NCBI GenBank assembly: GCA_027627225.1
Contig: JAPFQT010000158.1
Span: 1 to 64,000, forward strand
DNA length: 64,000 nt
Direction: 5' to 3'
From: Congeria kusceri
Taxonomy: Eukaryota > Mollusca > Bivalvia > Myida > Dreissenidae
A model generated the notes under the pieces. That model did not search any database. It saw nothing but the letters and a program-made list of their open reading frames with translations, and was not told the origin of the DNA. A program made the translations under genes and the position numbers. This document shows, one piece after another, positions 48,541 through 62,200 of the stretch; position 1 is the stretch's first letter; each line of letters opens with the position of its first letter.

Positions 48541-51500
48541 ATGCAATGTCTCGCTATACGGTATCTATATATTGAGTTTCATGAAAATATTTCAAATAGT
48601 TCCCGAGTTATTGATCCACCCAACCGACCCAAGTAAAGTATTGCTTTATGGTATATATGTATGAACATTCATTCTCGAGTTAGAGAGTGGAAATCAAAAG
48701 TTAATTCCGCCACCCCTCCCACGGGAATGTAAAGTGTCTAAGTGTAAAAAGGCCCATAATTTTGACACATTTCAAACTAGAGTTATCAGAACGCCGAAAG
48801 GTTTGCTTTTATATAGGGAATAAGTGTTTTGATTTGGAATAAAATCCTTCAAGCTATTCCTGAGAAACTGCCTTAACGACAAGCTCTATATAAAACCAAA
48901 AATACTTTTGCCAATAGTTTGGCATTTTACGAAATGTATGAATTCCAATACATTGCTGGGTATATGCGCAATAAGAAACGCTTGCAACAAGATTGAATTA
49001 TATAGTAAAATGTAAACAATACCAACTACATAGTGTTTATCTTGCTAAGCGTTATTGAAACGAAGATTGTTGATTTTCAATTGATACAAACCCACATTTA
49101 CTATTTCATATATTTCCTTTGTTCGCTGTTTAAGCACGAAAGTGTTGTACTTAACATTTCTATATCAGATACAATTGTTTTACGTGTACCGGTCTATTTT
49201 ATTACATCAGTAACAATGCTGTCATTTAATAATGTTAGCCCGGTTATTACCGGGTATAAATAACCATGTTGCAAACTGCGCTATTAATATAGTATTTTCT
49301 GGTCACATTAAATGTTGTTGGCGTTTTGTATTTACTAGTTTGGACATTTACTAGTAACTTAGTAAAAGTAAAATCGCATGAATCTTTGGCAATTCTTGCT
49401 ACTAATGCTTAAGAAGCGAAGTGTTCAATAGCCATTGAAATGCAGAGAGCACGTCTGTTAGTAAAATGTTCTTTATGATAACGTATGGGTTAAATCCAGC
49501 CATTTTATTTGCTCAGGTTTTATATTCAAACTAAATATTGAGAATTATTAGAACTTTATTACGGACAATCTTATTAGCAGATACGGAGCGAGGACTTACG
49601 ATGGATACATGTATAACCTGTGTTTTGATTAGTCTTGCGTAGGTAAATTATCGTAACATGTGATTATAAACATTCATCTATATGACAATGTTGACCACAG
49701 ATGCTAATGGTGGCGGAGTAAGAAAATATATAATCAAAAAGAAAAAAAAGCGTCTGTTAAGAATATGCTCCTAATAGTTAAGCGTTTCACATTGTTGGAG
49801 CGATCCAGATATTTCATTGTCCCAAAATGTAAGTTGTATTCTTTGCAGAGTGTATTTGAAGTATTTGTTTGCCTTGAATATAATTATCTTTCAAGAGGGT
49901 GTATCTCGAGAACGCCACTTTTATAAGCGTGCACTGGTTAGCTTTCGTGTAGCGCTGAAACCCGACCAACTTTAAATAACGTATTCAAACAGTTAATCCA
50001 CATGGCTGAATAAACACTGTTCCGTCAGCCAAAGTAAATAATTATTTTACAACAAATAATTCATGGAAGGTGAACCACCGTAAATCGGGCCACTTTTATC
50101 GGGCCTTGCTACGGGACATCCGATATGTTTTGAATTGTTAATCGTGTTGGTCCCCTCGTATCTATCGTATGATCATTTATTTAAGTGTGAGACATCACTT
50201 TCGAATAATAGTACTATTTATAGACATGATTCCACTAGAGAGAATGATAAAGGACAATCTCGATTCTTATTGATTAAATATAAGCTGCGTGATTTACACA
50301 ATTACTGCAATGCACATGTATTGGTACCGGTTTCTTTGTTACACCGTGATATTAATTATTATGATGCACCGTTTTTGCACGATTCCTATTACCCCGAAAG
50401 ATAAAACAATAAACACAAAGTAATTTTATTCAATGGGATACCACGCGTTTGAAAGGAACTCTTCTTTTTCCATTTTCATTAAGGGTATGAACTTTAGATA
50501 CAAAACTATTTCACCAGTTTAAAGTAATTTGATGCCATTACATTCCAGATAGATTAGTTTCACAAAGGGTAGTTATAAAGACGCCAACACTGTTCAATCC
50601 CTTACTAACATCTCTGACAACGAGTTAAGGCTAATTACAATGTCAATCAAATCATGTCGTTTCGTCAAATCTCCTTAAAGTCACGTTCAAACACACGTCA
50701 ACATATTACCATTATTAACTCAAGAGTGGACCTACAATATGACACGTTGGAGTGAACAAGCCATAAATAGAAATCATGTGGGCGTAGTTTCACTAACATT
50801 AGAAACAACAACACTAAGCTAAATACAGTCACTAGTTTGCTCGGTCGAAAATAACAATTCTAATATGATACTCGCTAATTTCCCTATAGACAAAGAATAC
50901 AATTACCGTTGTTAAACTACCAAATAGAGAACACAACAAAGTCCCGATTCTGATCGGAACATATAATGTAATTGCAATTGCAAAAATATATGTCAAATCA
51001 TGTTAGAATCGAAAGAATTTTCGCATTATCGTTGTTTATCAGCCAATAAACAACTCTTTGTCTTTCTGATGCGTGGCTATTAAACATCTCGGGATAACGC
51101 CCTTGCGGTTTTATTCTTACGCATCAACACTCAAAATCATTGTTTATTTGCCGATGAACATCGATAAGTCGAAAGTTATTCATCAACTACCACATTCTAT
51201 TGTATGGCTTCCGCTTACAACAGTTTCGTTCATAAAGTTACACTATATCCGCGTTTATCACCTCAAAACTAAATTAAATGTCCCGGATTAGTATTGTATT
51301 GTATATTTCGTATATATTTTATATGATGATCTTTTAATAGCATATTCATTGCATCATACATGTTGTATTGCATAATACATGTTGTATTCTGTTGATGAAC
51401 AACCAAATGTTATAAAACACCAAATTCCTATTTTAGATATTGCAATATATTGGTCACAAAGGAACTTGATATTGAAGTATAATTATGTTTCCTATTCCTC

Positions 51501-52704
51501 AAAAACTATTCTACGATTTTCTGTCTGATAGTATGACCAAAAGCAGCATATGGCTTGTTTTGTACTTATTCACTTCAAAGTTAACAGTCTCGACATACCC
51601 GCTATAAAGTCGAGATGTTACCTACCGATTTTTAGATGGCACATATTTGTCAGATGCTGACAGATTTTCTGTAAGGTGAGGCGGAAAATACGTAACTAAA
51701 ATACATATTAATAAAACGTAGGACATGTGTGACATTGTCGTTAGAGATAGAATGTTTTTTTTTCTTACAAAGAACATTAATAGTTAGCTATGTTTTCACA
51801 GGTAACAATTTTGCGATACAAAGTTCTTAAAGCATGTATGATTAGGTTTCATTCCTGCAACCAGCCAACAGAGTATTTTGCCGACGGTAATTACAGACAA
51901 TTCACAAACTAAATCAGGCATGCACTCAGCAATTTAACAATAAAGATCATATTTTTTTTGTAGAAACAGACATGAAAACCTACCTCTAGTGTGCATGCTA
52001 TTACAATTATAAAAGAACACGAAATGTAATACAACGTTTAACCATTAGCATTGTATTATCTGTTGCAAACTATGCTCTAGATGATGTAATACTTTCAAGG
52101 TAGTGTTATGTGTCTATATTTGAGCCTTCCTCATTATAGGTCAAACAAACCCCTATGTTCGAAATAGACTGTCAATCAACTTCAATCAACAGTCGCACGA
52201 TATACTTCGTATTATGAAATGGACTTGGAAACCAAACACGATAATGCAGACAAATCATGCGTATGTCAAGGTCAGTTTTGGCAAGGGTTATCACTTCTGT
52301 ACCACTTAAGTTATACGTGCAAGATTATGTCAAAACTAAAGTTTATCACAGCAGCTTGCGGCAGCCATCTGCCTTTGGTAAGGCAAATTCGAGATATCGA
52401 ATCGCGTGACACACCTTTTACTGTGCAGGCTAAGAAGCACTAACAATCGTTACACCGATTTTTACGACCCATTTTGCCCCGTCGCGGGTGCCAATTAGAG
52501 GACCTCTTGATGTTATGCATATTGTTCTGTTTGCAGTAACTGTTTGCATACACAACAATAAATATGTTCGTCACAAATGAATGGAACATTTTCGCTTCTG
52601 GTACGATCGTGTGCATATTAATGACATAGATGAAGCATTTCCATGCACAATTGTAATACTGTTGTTGGATGCCCCTTTATTATTATTATTTTTTTTAATA
52701 ACTG
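48541..52704. other. Intergenic DNA between the duplicated segments
   Basis: AT-rich. Only the foldback copy at 51026-51167 is recognised. Open frames (49033-49263, 50135-50404, 51073-51291, 52219-52443) have no domain or splice context that I can defend. Confidence 0.45.
51026..51167. mobile_element. Small foldback element, copy 2
   Basis: Begins ATTATCGTTGTTTATC and ends GATGAACATCGATAA, with TACGCATCA in the middle, as in 33687-33800. The ends are imperfect inverted repeats. Confidence 0.6.
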
Positions 52705-53047
52705 CATGTAAATACCGTATTTGTTTATTTGAGCCTAACTACACACACGTTTTAACTGTAATCTCTGCGTGCATTGTAAATAAATTCAAACTGGGAACAA
52801 ATAATATTAATTTTATCAAATATTTGCGCTGCAAACGGCATTGTCAACCCAACTTACTTAAGTACATACATGGCTTTTCGACACTTCGATGATTACACAG
52901 TTCAGCTATAATAGCAAATATAATGCATGAGTCCTGTTTCTAATAAAGCTTTCAGTCAGAAAATGATAATTTAAACATAATCAAAATACACGCACACACC
53001 CTAAACCATTTTGAACTATATACACAACATTATTTTAATAATGGCCA

Positions 53048-53074
53048 AGTAGAAGTAGTAGTAGTAGTAGTAAC

Positions 53075-53148
<74 letters not shown>

Positions 53149-53450
53149 CAGTAGTAGCAGTAGCTGTAGCGGTAGCAATAGCAATATCAGTGACAGTAGC
53201 AGTAGTAGCATTAGTTGTTGTTGTAGTAGCAGTAGCAGTAGCTGTAACGTTAGCGGTAGAAATACCAATATCAGTGGCAGTAGCTGTAGTAGAAGTAGTA
53301 GTAGCAGTAGTACTAGCAGTAGCAGTAGCAGTGGTAGTACTAGTAGTAGAACAAGTAGTATTATTAGTAGTAGTAGAAGTTGTAGTAGCAGCAGTAGTAG
53401 AAGTAGTAGCAGAAGTAGTAGAAGTAGTAGTAGTAGCAGAAGTAGTAGTA

Positions 53451-53501
<51 letters not shown>

Positions 53502-53533
53502 TTAATAGTAGTAGTAGTAGTAGTAGTAGTAGC

Positions 53534-53598
<65 letters not shown>

Positions 53599-53871
53599 CT
53601 GTAGAAGTAGTACTAGCAGTGGCAGTAGCAGTAGCAGTAGTAGAAGAAGTAGTAGTAGCAGTAGCAGTAGCATTAGGAATAGTAGTACAAGTAGTAGGAG
53701 AAGTAGCAGTGGTGCTAGTAGAAGAAGAAGTTATAGTAGTAGTAGCAGCAGTAATAGTAGTAGTAGTATTTGTAGTAGTAGTAGTAGTATCATTAGTAGT
53801 AGTGTAGTAAGTAGTAGTAGAGGTAGCAGTAGATGTAGAAAGTAGTAGTATAAGTAGTAGTAAATGTAGTA

Positions 53872-53906
<35 letters not shown>

Positions 53907-54014
53907 TGTTGTTGTTTTTGTAATAGAAGTAGTCGTAGTTGTAGTAAAAGCAGCAGCAGCAGTAGTAGTAGTAGTAGTAGTAGTAGTAGTTGTAGTAGTA
54001 GTAATAGTAGTACT
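53048..54014. repeat. (AGT)n microsatellite with AGC/GGT variants
   Basis: About 970 bases of AGT triplets. The first third is rich in AGC and CTGTAGC variants with a longer-range repeat (AATATCAGTG at about 53182 and 53269). The middle is purer AGT. Frames on both strands (336 Thr-rich, 212 Leu-rich, 205 Val-rich codons) are by-products. Confidence 0.93.
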
Positions 54015-54199
54015 AATATAGTCACACACATTACGGACACACAATTAACTACTGCATGCTTTCAAGACGAAGGCATTTCGTGTTGTTTTTCAATGGTTCT
54101 TCACTTCCTTTATTGCTAGTGAACCTTTATTTGCAATGCATTGCAATGTTTGCATGTGTTGTAAATAATCAAACGAAGTGTGCTTATGGGCTGTACGGA

Positions 54200-55045
54200 G
54201 AAGATTATTATAGACGGGTTTTGTCTAATCAAGAAGAAGGGCTGGTCAGGGTAGTGCATTATTATAGGCTGGTTTTGTCTAATCAAGAAGGGCTTGTCAG
54301 GGTAGTGCATTATTATAGACGGGTTTTGTCTAATCAAGAAGAAGGACTTGTCAGGGTAGTGCATTATAATAGACGGGTTTTGTCTAATCAAGAAGGGCTT
54401 GTCAGGGTAGTGCATTATTATAGACGGGTTTTGTCTAATCAAGAAGAAGGACTTGTCAGGGTAGTGCATTATAATAGACGGGTTTTGTCTAATCAAGAAG
54501 GGCTTGTCAGGGTAGTGCATTATTATAGACGGGTTTTGTCTAATCAAGAAGAAGGGCTTGTCAGGGTAGTGCATTATAATAGACGGGTTTTGTCTAATCA
54601 AGAAGAAGGACTTGTCAGGGTAGTGCATTATTATAGACGGGTTTTGTCTAATCAAGAAGAAGGACTTGTCAGGGTAGTGCATTATAATAGACGGGTTTTG
54701 TCTAATCAAGAAGGGCTTGTCAGGGTAGTGCATTATTATAGACGGGTTTTGTCTAATCAAGAAGAAGGACTTGTCAGGGTAGTGCATTATAATAGACGGG
54801 TTTTGTCTAATCAAGAAGAAGGGCTTGTCAGGGTAGTGCATTATTATAAACGGGTTTTGTCTAATCAAGAAGAAGGGCTTGTCAGGGTAGTGCATTATTA
54901 TAGACGGGTTTTGTCTAATCAAGAAGAAGGGCTTGTCAGGGTAGTGCATTATTATAGACGGGTTTTGTCTAATCAAGAAGAAGGGCTTGTCAGGGTGGGC
55001 ATTATTATAGACGGGTTTTGTCTAATCAAGAAGAAGGGCTTGTTC
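54200..55045. repeat. 51/54-bp minisatellite, about 17 units
   Basis: Units read TAGACGGGTTTTGTCTAATC, AAGAAGAAGG or AAGAAGG, then GCTTGTCAGGGTAGTGCATT. The 51-base form lacks one GAA. In the first two thirds, 54- and 51-base units mostly alternate, a dimer of 105 bases that also alternates TATTATAG with TATAATAG. The last units are all 54 bases. Both lengths are multiples of three, so frames stay open on both strands (345 codons +, 286 codons -). I do not call either a gene. Confidence 0.93.
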
Positions 55046-55500
55046 AATAGCGTGAACGTTTTGTTTTTAGTTTTCGTTTTGTATTTGTTATAATGCCTTC
55101 TAGTTAATAAGTTAATTTAACATGTCTTTACCGCTGATGCGACAGACGATCTATTACAGTTTATATTAAAACTGCAACTGAAAATATGGGTTTTATTCTG
55201 ACAAGTGTTACCGTTTTGATTAACATGAATCACAAAGTGAGGTTGTTAATGCATATATAGTATTGCCTTGCTAGCATTGCTCAAACAATCCCGGATATGC
55301 AATGTGATTAACACATAATAAGAGTTACCATTGGAAGAGAAAAGTTTTTGGATACTGGCAAAGCACAGACGTACCATTTCTCTGTAATAATCCTGGCAAA
55401 ATAATCATTTTAGTTATTATGCGGATGTATTACGTTATAACTTAATATATCTAGATACGCTTTGACGAATAGCAGTACATTAATAAAATATAAGCTCTAC

Positions 55501-57457
55501 TTCAGTTGATAAATACATCATGCAAACACATAATTGTCACATCTTTTTCACAAACTTATTGCGAACCTATAATCAATTAAACCATCCATGTGTATTGTAA
55601 TGGACAACAGCTAGATTATAAAAATGTGAATGTTATAGATGTAAAACGTTGTAAAGCATACTACTCTCCCAACAACCAACACCGATTTAATGTGATACAA
55701 ATTATGCGTTGTATGGGTACATTGTATACGCATAAATGAAAACAACAAGTTTACAAGTGTTTCAACGTAACAGAGAGTGTATAACTAGCTACCATACTGG
55801 AACATGAATTAACTATTTGAGCAACCTGATTTAGCTAGTTGTATGCATGTTAGTACATTGTACTTAAGTATAAAATAAATACAATAAATTTGATGTCATG
55901 AACGCATGCCTACAATGAGTATATAACAATATTGGGAACATTGGTAACGGTGGTAAGTCTACCATTGTGCATTTTAGTTAGGAAACACTAAAACAAAAAC
56001 TAGAATTTCATGCAGTTTTAGAAAATAAGGCTACTTAATAAAATATCTCTAGTAAAAAATTGTGTCAACAAAAGCGTCACTGTTAATTCGATTGTGATCA
56101 ATGATATAAACAAAACATCAGCAATTGCATGATTGTACGTATAATATGATTGTAAAAATGTATAAATAAAACCATCAATATTTATGAATTGTTATAAATT
56201 GGTGTGAACTAAACATCATAAATTATCAAAATATCAGTAAAAAAGTATAAACAATGTATATTGAGTTGTCAGCTTAATAAAAGTATAGATAAAACGCATA
56301 ATTTATTAATTACATAAAATGTAAAAAAAAGACACACAAGCAGTTTTTCTACTTGTATTCAATGTACAAAGACACAGTTGTTATATTTTGTTATAAGAAA
56401 GCCTATGTTTTAAATAAGTTGTTTAAATTTATTAAATTGAATGAACAAAAATCAAAACTAGTAGACCAGTCGCATAAAATATTGGAACATAAAAGTCAGT
56501 AACCGTCTAATGTTACAAAATGTACGTTATTTGGACATGCAAAAGGCAATAGATTGAACACATTTGGGTTTGTTTACTTTGAAGATACCTTGCATTGTCC
56601 ATATCATCTTACAAACGCTTTTTCACTATCGTTTCCCAATTTGAAGCTTTTTGTTCAAAACCTTGACATGGTATTTGAATCTCGATTTAGTTGGAAAATA
56701 CCAGAATATATTCGTTGTGTAGCAATAGTGCGTCGTAGTTGTTGGGTAAACTCAGTAACACATGCAAATATAATGCACGTAATTCCAAATATGAACGTAC
56801 TTCAGACATATTACGTGTGCCACTTTATTTTGTTTTGATTAAAACTGTTTTAAATATATTGCAGTCAATGGGTCATTGAGTTTTAAGCCTATAAATTCAA
56901 ATTAGGCATACCATTATTGCACAAAGTAATTCATTGAATAAAAAAGTAACTACACTCTGTACCGCTTTATTATACAAACATATATTTAATTAATAGTTTT
57001 ATTATTTCGAACAAAAAATGTCAGCCCATTTAACAGTTCATCCAAAAATAATCTTTACATATTTGAATTTGCTGCACTATGTATTTTGCGTTGTGGTCAT
57101 AGCATGTAACTGCAAATTTGTCATCGGTAATCCGTTGTGACTCTATAAAACCAACATAATGTCGTGTGAAGTTCATTCATAATATCAAATATTATGCATT
57201 TAAAGAGAAAAACTTATAAACATTGTTTTACACAATGGTTAGGTATCGGAAATTATGCCTTTGTACATAATTCTTGAATTTGGAATGACTGATATAATTT
57301 TATTATTTCCAAAATTACATATTATTAATTCTCAGCGGATCGTGTACCTTTACTAATGTGATTTGTTGGCTTGAGCAATTTGCAGTTCATACTAAACTGG
57401 TATTTATTGTATGCACCACTAGGATTCGTTGGTTGTGAACATTATACAATAAAAACA
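55501..57457. other. AT-rich intergenic DNA
   Basis: No gene or repeat was recognised. The frame at 56554-56838 (94 codons) has ordinary composition but no support. Confidence 0.45.
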
Positions 57458-57532
57458 TGTTACAAAAATTAGAATGGGAGGGCGAGTAGTTCATATCTTC
57501 AAACGTCACACAACAGAATATACACTCTACAT

Positions 57533-57538
57533 TTTATT
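57533..57538 (-). terminator. LTR polyadenylation signal
   Basis: AATAAA on the minus strand, about 75 bases before the proposed LTR end, in the R/U5 position. Confidence 0.55.
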
Positions 57539-57660
57539 TACACTCTACGATAATAAATATATACACCAATCTAGTTCATGAATAACTCTCACTCAAACTC
57601 CTCACATCATTACATGTCCAAGCTCAACTCCCAACTCCCTCCTAGATTTTGCGTGTTCCT

Positions 57661-57671
57661 GGCTTTTATAC
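57661..57671 (-). promoter_or_regulatory. LTR TATA box
   Basis: GTATAAAAGCC on the minus strand, about 380 bases into the LTR and about 125 bases before AATAAA. This fits a U3 promoter with transcription starting near 57635. Confidence 0.65.
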
Positions 57672-58052
57672 GAATCTGCTTACTCTCCCATATTTGGGTA
57701 TTACCAAGGTGTGGATTGACAATGATAGGCCCCCAATATTTATTAGGATAACTGTTAAGCGATTTATATTTCCAGAACACAGTCTTGTCACTACAATCAT
57801 TGTTTATTATAATAACTGTTAAAAGACAAAACAGCATAACATGAAGTTACCTTCATTAATTAATATTTATGAAGGCAACTGTTGAAAGTTCACCCAAACA
57901 GACTCTGCCGAGCAACAGAACAGACCAGTCTTTGCTAATTTATGATGGTAAACAATGACAACATACCCTGTTCAGATAACTGATTTCCACCATACCAAGA
58001 TGGCATCAAAGAAAGCAGTCTTAATTTATTTCTAGTACTTAAAAATACAACA

Positions 58053-58065
58053 CTCCCCTCCCCTT
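58053..58065 (-). promoter_or_regulatory. Polypurine tract
   Basis: AAGGGGAGGGGAG on the minus strand directly abuts the LTR start. This is the plus-strand primer site of LTR retrotransposons and fixes the LTR boundary. Confidence 0.8.
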
Positions 58066-59206
58066 AGCTTCTTAATTGTCCCCAATTAAGCCAAATAGTT
58101 GTAAAAATGACTAAAGAACCAGTCTCACACTCACTACATGTAAGTTGTGTATACTCAAACACTTGATATCAATATAATAAAACTACAAAAATCTACAGTT
58201 ACAAATATACTATGTATTATTAATCCTAAGATTAGAAACCTTCTCCACAGCAAGGAATATTACTAGTAAATGACTACATAACATTACAAGAAACATCCCT
58301 TTAAAATTACTTGTACTGCAAATTCACTTCTCAATACAAAATACAAAAGACTTGTGCATCAAAATAATGAAGCATTAGCAGTACCCTCTTTAATTATCCG
58401 GAAACACATTCAAAGAAGAAAATCCTTTGAAAACTTATTCTCCAATTTCATGCATTATACTTAAAACATTGTAAGAGTTTGGTATATGAAAACATGAATA
58501 AACATGTGTAGTCCTATGCATAGTAAACCACTGTTTAATAAGCAAATCCACAAACTCTTCTTTCATCGTCCAACTTATTACTAGAACAGAAAGTCTTAAT
58601 ACTCCATTACACGAATTCACACGATCACACATATCACTATCACACAAACGTCCTGATATGCATCCGCATTAAGTGCCTTTTAATCATTACTTTAAATTAA
58701 CATTTTAATATGAATCTGTAAAATAGGCACTTCAAATTTAAAATGTTTATGAAACTTGTAGTAGCAGTCGTCCTGCTAAATTGTCCTGTGCGCCTTACTA
58801 TTAAATGAACATATTTTTATATTATAAACAATGCTATAAGAATATGGCGCAATTGTTTGATTCTGAAAAAGAATTAATTCCATGTGTGCACTGTGTTAAA
58901 TCCATGGAATTCTTCAAACACTCTGGAAACACTGATTAAACCAAATTAACACAAAATATAAGTCATCGGTTTGGAATTAAATCACTAAACACATGAGAAA
59001 AACACACACTATATATTCCAATTTTGACAGTGGAGACACACACATGTAGAATTATCCAGATTCCTGCTCAATGAGATGAAATGCGCTGACAGATTTCAGT
59101 TCTGATCTGCAAATTCAAAGTTGAACTGCAGGGAAATGTAAACATCTAACCATTAATTGTCCACCTTGTCAGCTTAATGGCCATTAAATCAGGCTGTTGT
59201 CCAGCA
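58066..59206 (-). other. Region between pol and 3' LTR
   Basis: About 1.1 kb without a recognisable gene. An env-like frame is not visible: the longest minus frame here (58435-58647) is 70 codons and lacks signal peptide or membrane segment features. It may be an extended untranslated region. Confidence 0.5.
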
Positions 59207-62200
59207 CTAGCTTTGGTAACGGTGAATTGGCTTTCTTTGTCGAAGACTTCTGCGGGGCTTAACGACATCTTTCTTGACCTTGTTAGCTGTCTGGGATGAT
59301 ACCTGCTTAGCGTTCTTATTTCCTTTGTTCTCTGGTGTCGGCAGCAGGTTAACATCTTGACCTCGAATGCACCAGTCAGGGAATCTGTTGCCTGTGTATG
59401 GCTTCAATCTGTCATGATGTACAACTTTAACCTGTGATCTCCTACCTTGTTTCAATGTGAACAAAAGGTCACTGATTTTTCTTTGAATTTGATAAGGTCC
59501 TTCCCATATATTTGGTGTAATTTTCTTTGATAGTCCTTTACATTTTCCAGTATTAATGCACAACACTAAGTCCCCAACTTTATAATTATGTTTACTGATT
59601 CGTGAATCATAATCCTTCTTCTGGCGAACTGCATTTTTCTTGAGTGTCTCTCTGGCAATTTGATACACATAAGATAGTTTCTCCTGAAGTTTATTAACAT
59701 ATTCCACTGAACTGTCTGGGGTATTCCTTGTCACTATGCAGCCCAACGATATTTCAGCTGGTATAGTCACTTCCCGACCCAACATTAGCATGTTTGGTGT
59801 AAATCCAGTCGCATCATGCACACAGCTACGATATGCTGACGTAATAAGATTCAAATCGTCATCCCAGTTAGTTTGATTATCATTCACATAAGTTGTAATC
59901 ATATTTTGGAGCACCTGGTTGAACCGCTCTGGAGCACCATTAGCCATGCCTCTATAACCAGAGGTTCGTGTTTGATTTATTTGCAATAAGCGACACACTT
60001 CCTTAAACAGATTTGACTGGAAATTCGAGCCTTGATCCGAATGAATGTCTAAGCACATTCCATATCTTGACAGAAATTCATACACTATTTTCGTTGCTAC
60101 TGTACTTGCCAATTGATCCTTCATTGGGTACACTTCAACCCATTTCGTGAAATTGTCAATCACTACAAGGCAATATCTATTCCCATTTTCAGTTTCAGGT
60201 AATGGACCCATGATGTCAGTTGAAAGTCTATCCATTGGGAATCCCACAGTGTATTCTGTCAGTGGACTTCTAGGTGTTTTTGCTGGCCGTTTCCGCTTTG
60301 CACATTTTTCACAAGACTTAACGTGGTGTTTTATGCTGTCTTTCATTTTGTACCAAAAGAATTTAAGTTCAATCTTCGAATACGTTTTATCAATGCCCAA
60401 ATGTGCACCAGTATTTGAGTCATGTGCTGATATTAAAATCTCTCTTTGCATTACTCTTGGGACTAGCAATAAAGGACATTCTTCATTCGTTTTCAAAATG
60501 AATTTCTTGAACAAAACACCGTCAATCAAAATCAGTAAGTCCCAATCTAGCCATAAATTTCGAACACTAGGTGAATAGCCAGAAACAGTGTCTCTTGGGG
60601 GTCTTCCACTGTCAGATTTAAGCCACCTCACAACAGCCCCAATATCTGGGTCCTGCTGTTGGAGTCTGGCCATTCTCTCCGGTGAGCAGTTAACTGTGCT
60701 GAATTTCACAAGACTTCCTACAGGAGATGCCACTTGACCTAAAGTAGGGTTTCCGTCTATTTTCAGCATTTTCTTGTTTCTGTCACCCAACTTTGAACTG
60801 TGATCTGCATCTGGGTTGTCAGAATTTTCACGGAAGCGCAGTCGGGATATCCGGTAGCGACAGTATTTCCTTATTCTGAGTAATCCACGATACATGAAAC
60901 TTACACAGTTCAACAACTTCACCATCTGAAGCTGTAGCAGCAAGAGAATCCAACTCCAGAATCCACTTTCATGAAGTTTTACTCTGGAAACTCTTGCTTT
61001 CAACGACCCCGAGGTTTGTGCTGTCTCAGCATTCCTTTTTGCAAATAAAGGAACTGCGTCGTCAAACTGAGAGAAATCCGACCACTGCTGATGTTTTTTC
61101 AAGCACGTGTCACACCCCTTACACGGTAACTCTTCTAGTGTTAGATGTCCCGCATAACACTGACATGCTTCTGGTTCACTGGGTATTCGACTGAGGCTGT
61201 CCACATTAATGTGTTTTCGGCCACTTCGATGTTGTATCCGAAAATCGTACAGCGATAATACTTCCAACCATCTTGCCATTTGATCTGTTGGTGATCGGAA
61301 TGACATAATCCATCTCAAACTTGAACAGTCAGTCCGTAATACGAACTCTTTACCCATTAGATAATGTCTGAACTGTGTCACGAATGTAACAACTGCCAAT
61401 AGTTCCCTTCTTGTCGCACAGTAACGACGCTGACATTTATCAAGTGATTTGCTCGCCAAAATGATAGGTTTTTCTACATATTCCTTTGTAACTTCACACC
61501 ACTGCATCTGACTTAAACATCCACCAATCGCGAAGTTACTAGCATCAGTGTCAACAATAAACATTCCGTCATCCTGTGGATACGACATGACTTCTTTCCC
61601 CGTCAACACAGTTTTCAGGTCCACAAATGCACTTTCTTGCTCATCACCCCAATTAAACGCTTGACCGGCCTCCATTAAGCGATTAAGTGGTGCGGCGCGA
61701 TGACTAAATCCATTTATGAACCGTCTATAATATGAACAAAAACCAAGAAATGACCTCAAATCACTTAAATTTCGAGGTCGAGGCCACTGGCGAACAGCTG
61801 CCACTTTTTCGTCATTCGGGCGTATTCCGTCACAGTCAAATGTGTGGCCAAGAATATCGATCTGTTTTTGAAGAAGGTGGCACTTGCTGGGTTTTAGCTT
61901 CATATTTGCCTTCTCTAACCTTCCCAAAATGACATCAAGTCTCAAAATTGCCTCTTCAAAAGTTCTCGCATAGGAGCAGATATCATCTAAATATATTATT
62001 AGTGTTTTCCACTGAAGACCTTTAAACACTAAATCCATACATCTTTGAAAAGTTGCTGGCGATCCATGAAGACCTTGTGGCATGGTAACATACTGATACA
62101 ATCCCCCATGGGAAGTGCAGAATGCTGTCTTCTCTCTATCCGCAACATTTAATTCGATTTGATAAAATCCACTTAACAAATCCATGGATGAAAACCACTT

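Larger units (their letters stand above)
52705..55500 (+). repeat. Duplicated segment, copy B
   Basis: Direct, diverged copy of 45575-48540. It differs by two internal expansions: an AGT array at 53048-54014 and a 51/54-bp minisatellite at about 54200-55045. Copy A has a single, diverged stretch (48045-48080, GGTATGGCAGGATTGTGCATT) at the minisatellite position. Confidence 0.8.
57458..58052 (-). mobile_element. 3' LTR of Gypsy-type element
   Basis: On the minus strand the LTR starts TGTTGTATTTTT directly after a polypurine tract and probably ends TTTTTGTAACA, giving TG...CA ends and about 595 bases. It holds a TATA box and a polyadenylation signal in the expected order. The 5' LTR is outside the window, so the right-hand boundary is the firmer one and the left end is a best guess. 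Confidence 0.7.

Noticed and set aside
53030..54040. Long Thr-, Leu- and Val-rich frames over the AGT array
   Set aside because: They are by-products of a triplet microsatellite that lacks stops in several frames.
54200..55045. CRISPR array
   Set aside because: Whole units repeat with only single-codon variation, so no spacers exist.
54056..55093. 345-codon frame as a repeat-protein gene
   Set aside because: The opposite strand is equally open, the unit length is a multiple of three, and the related segment copy A has no such protein.
58066..59206. An env gene in the Gypsy element
   Set aside because: No frame of adequate length, no signal peptide and no membrane segment is visible.
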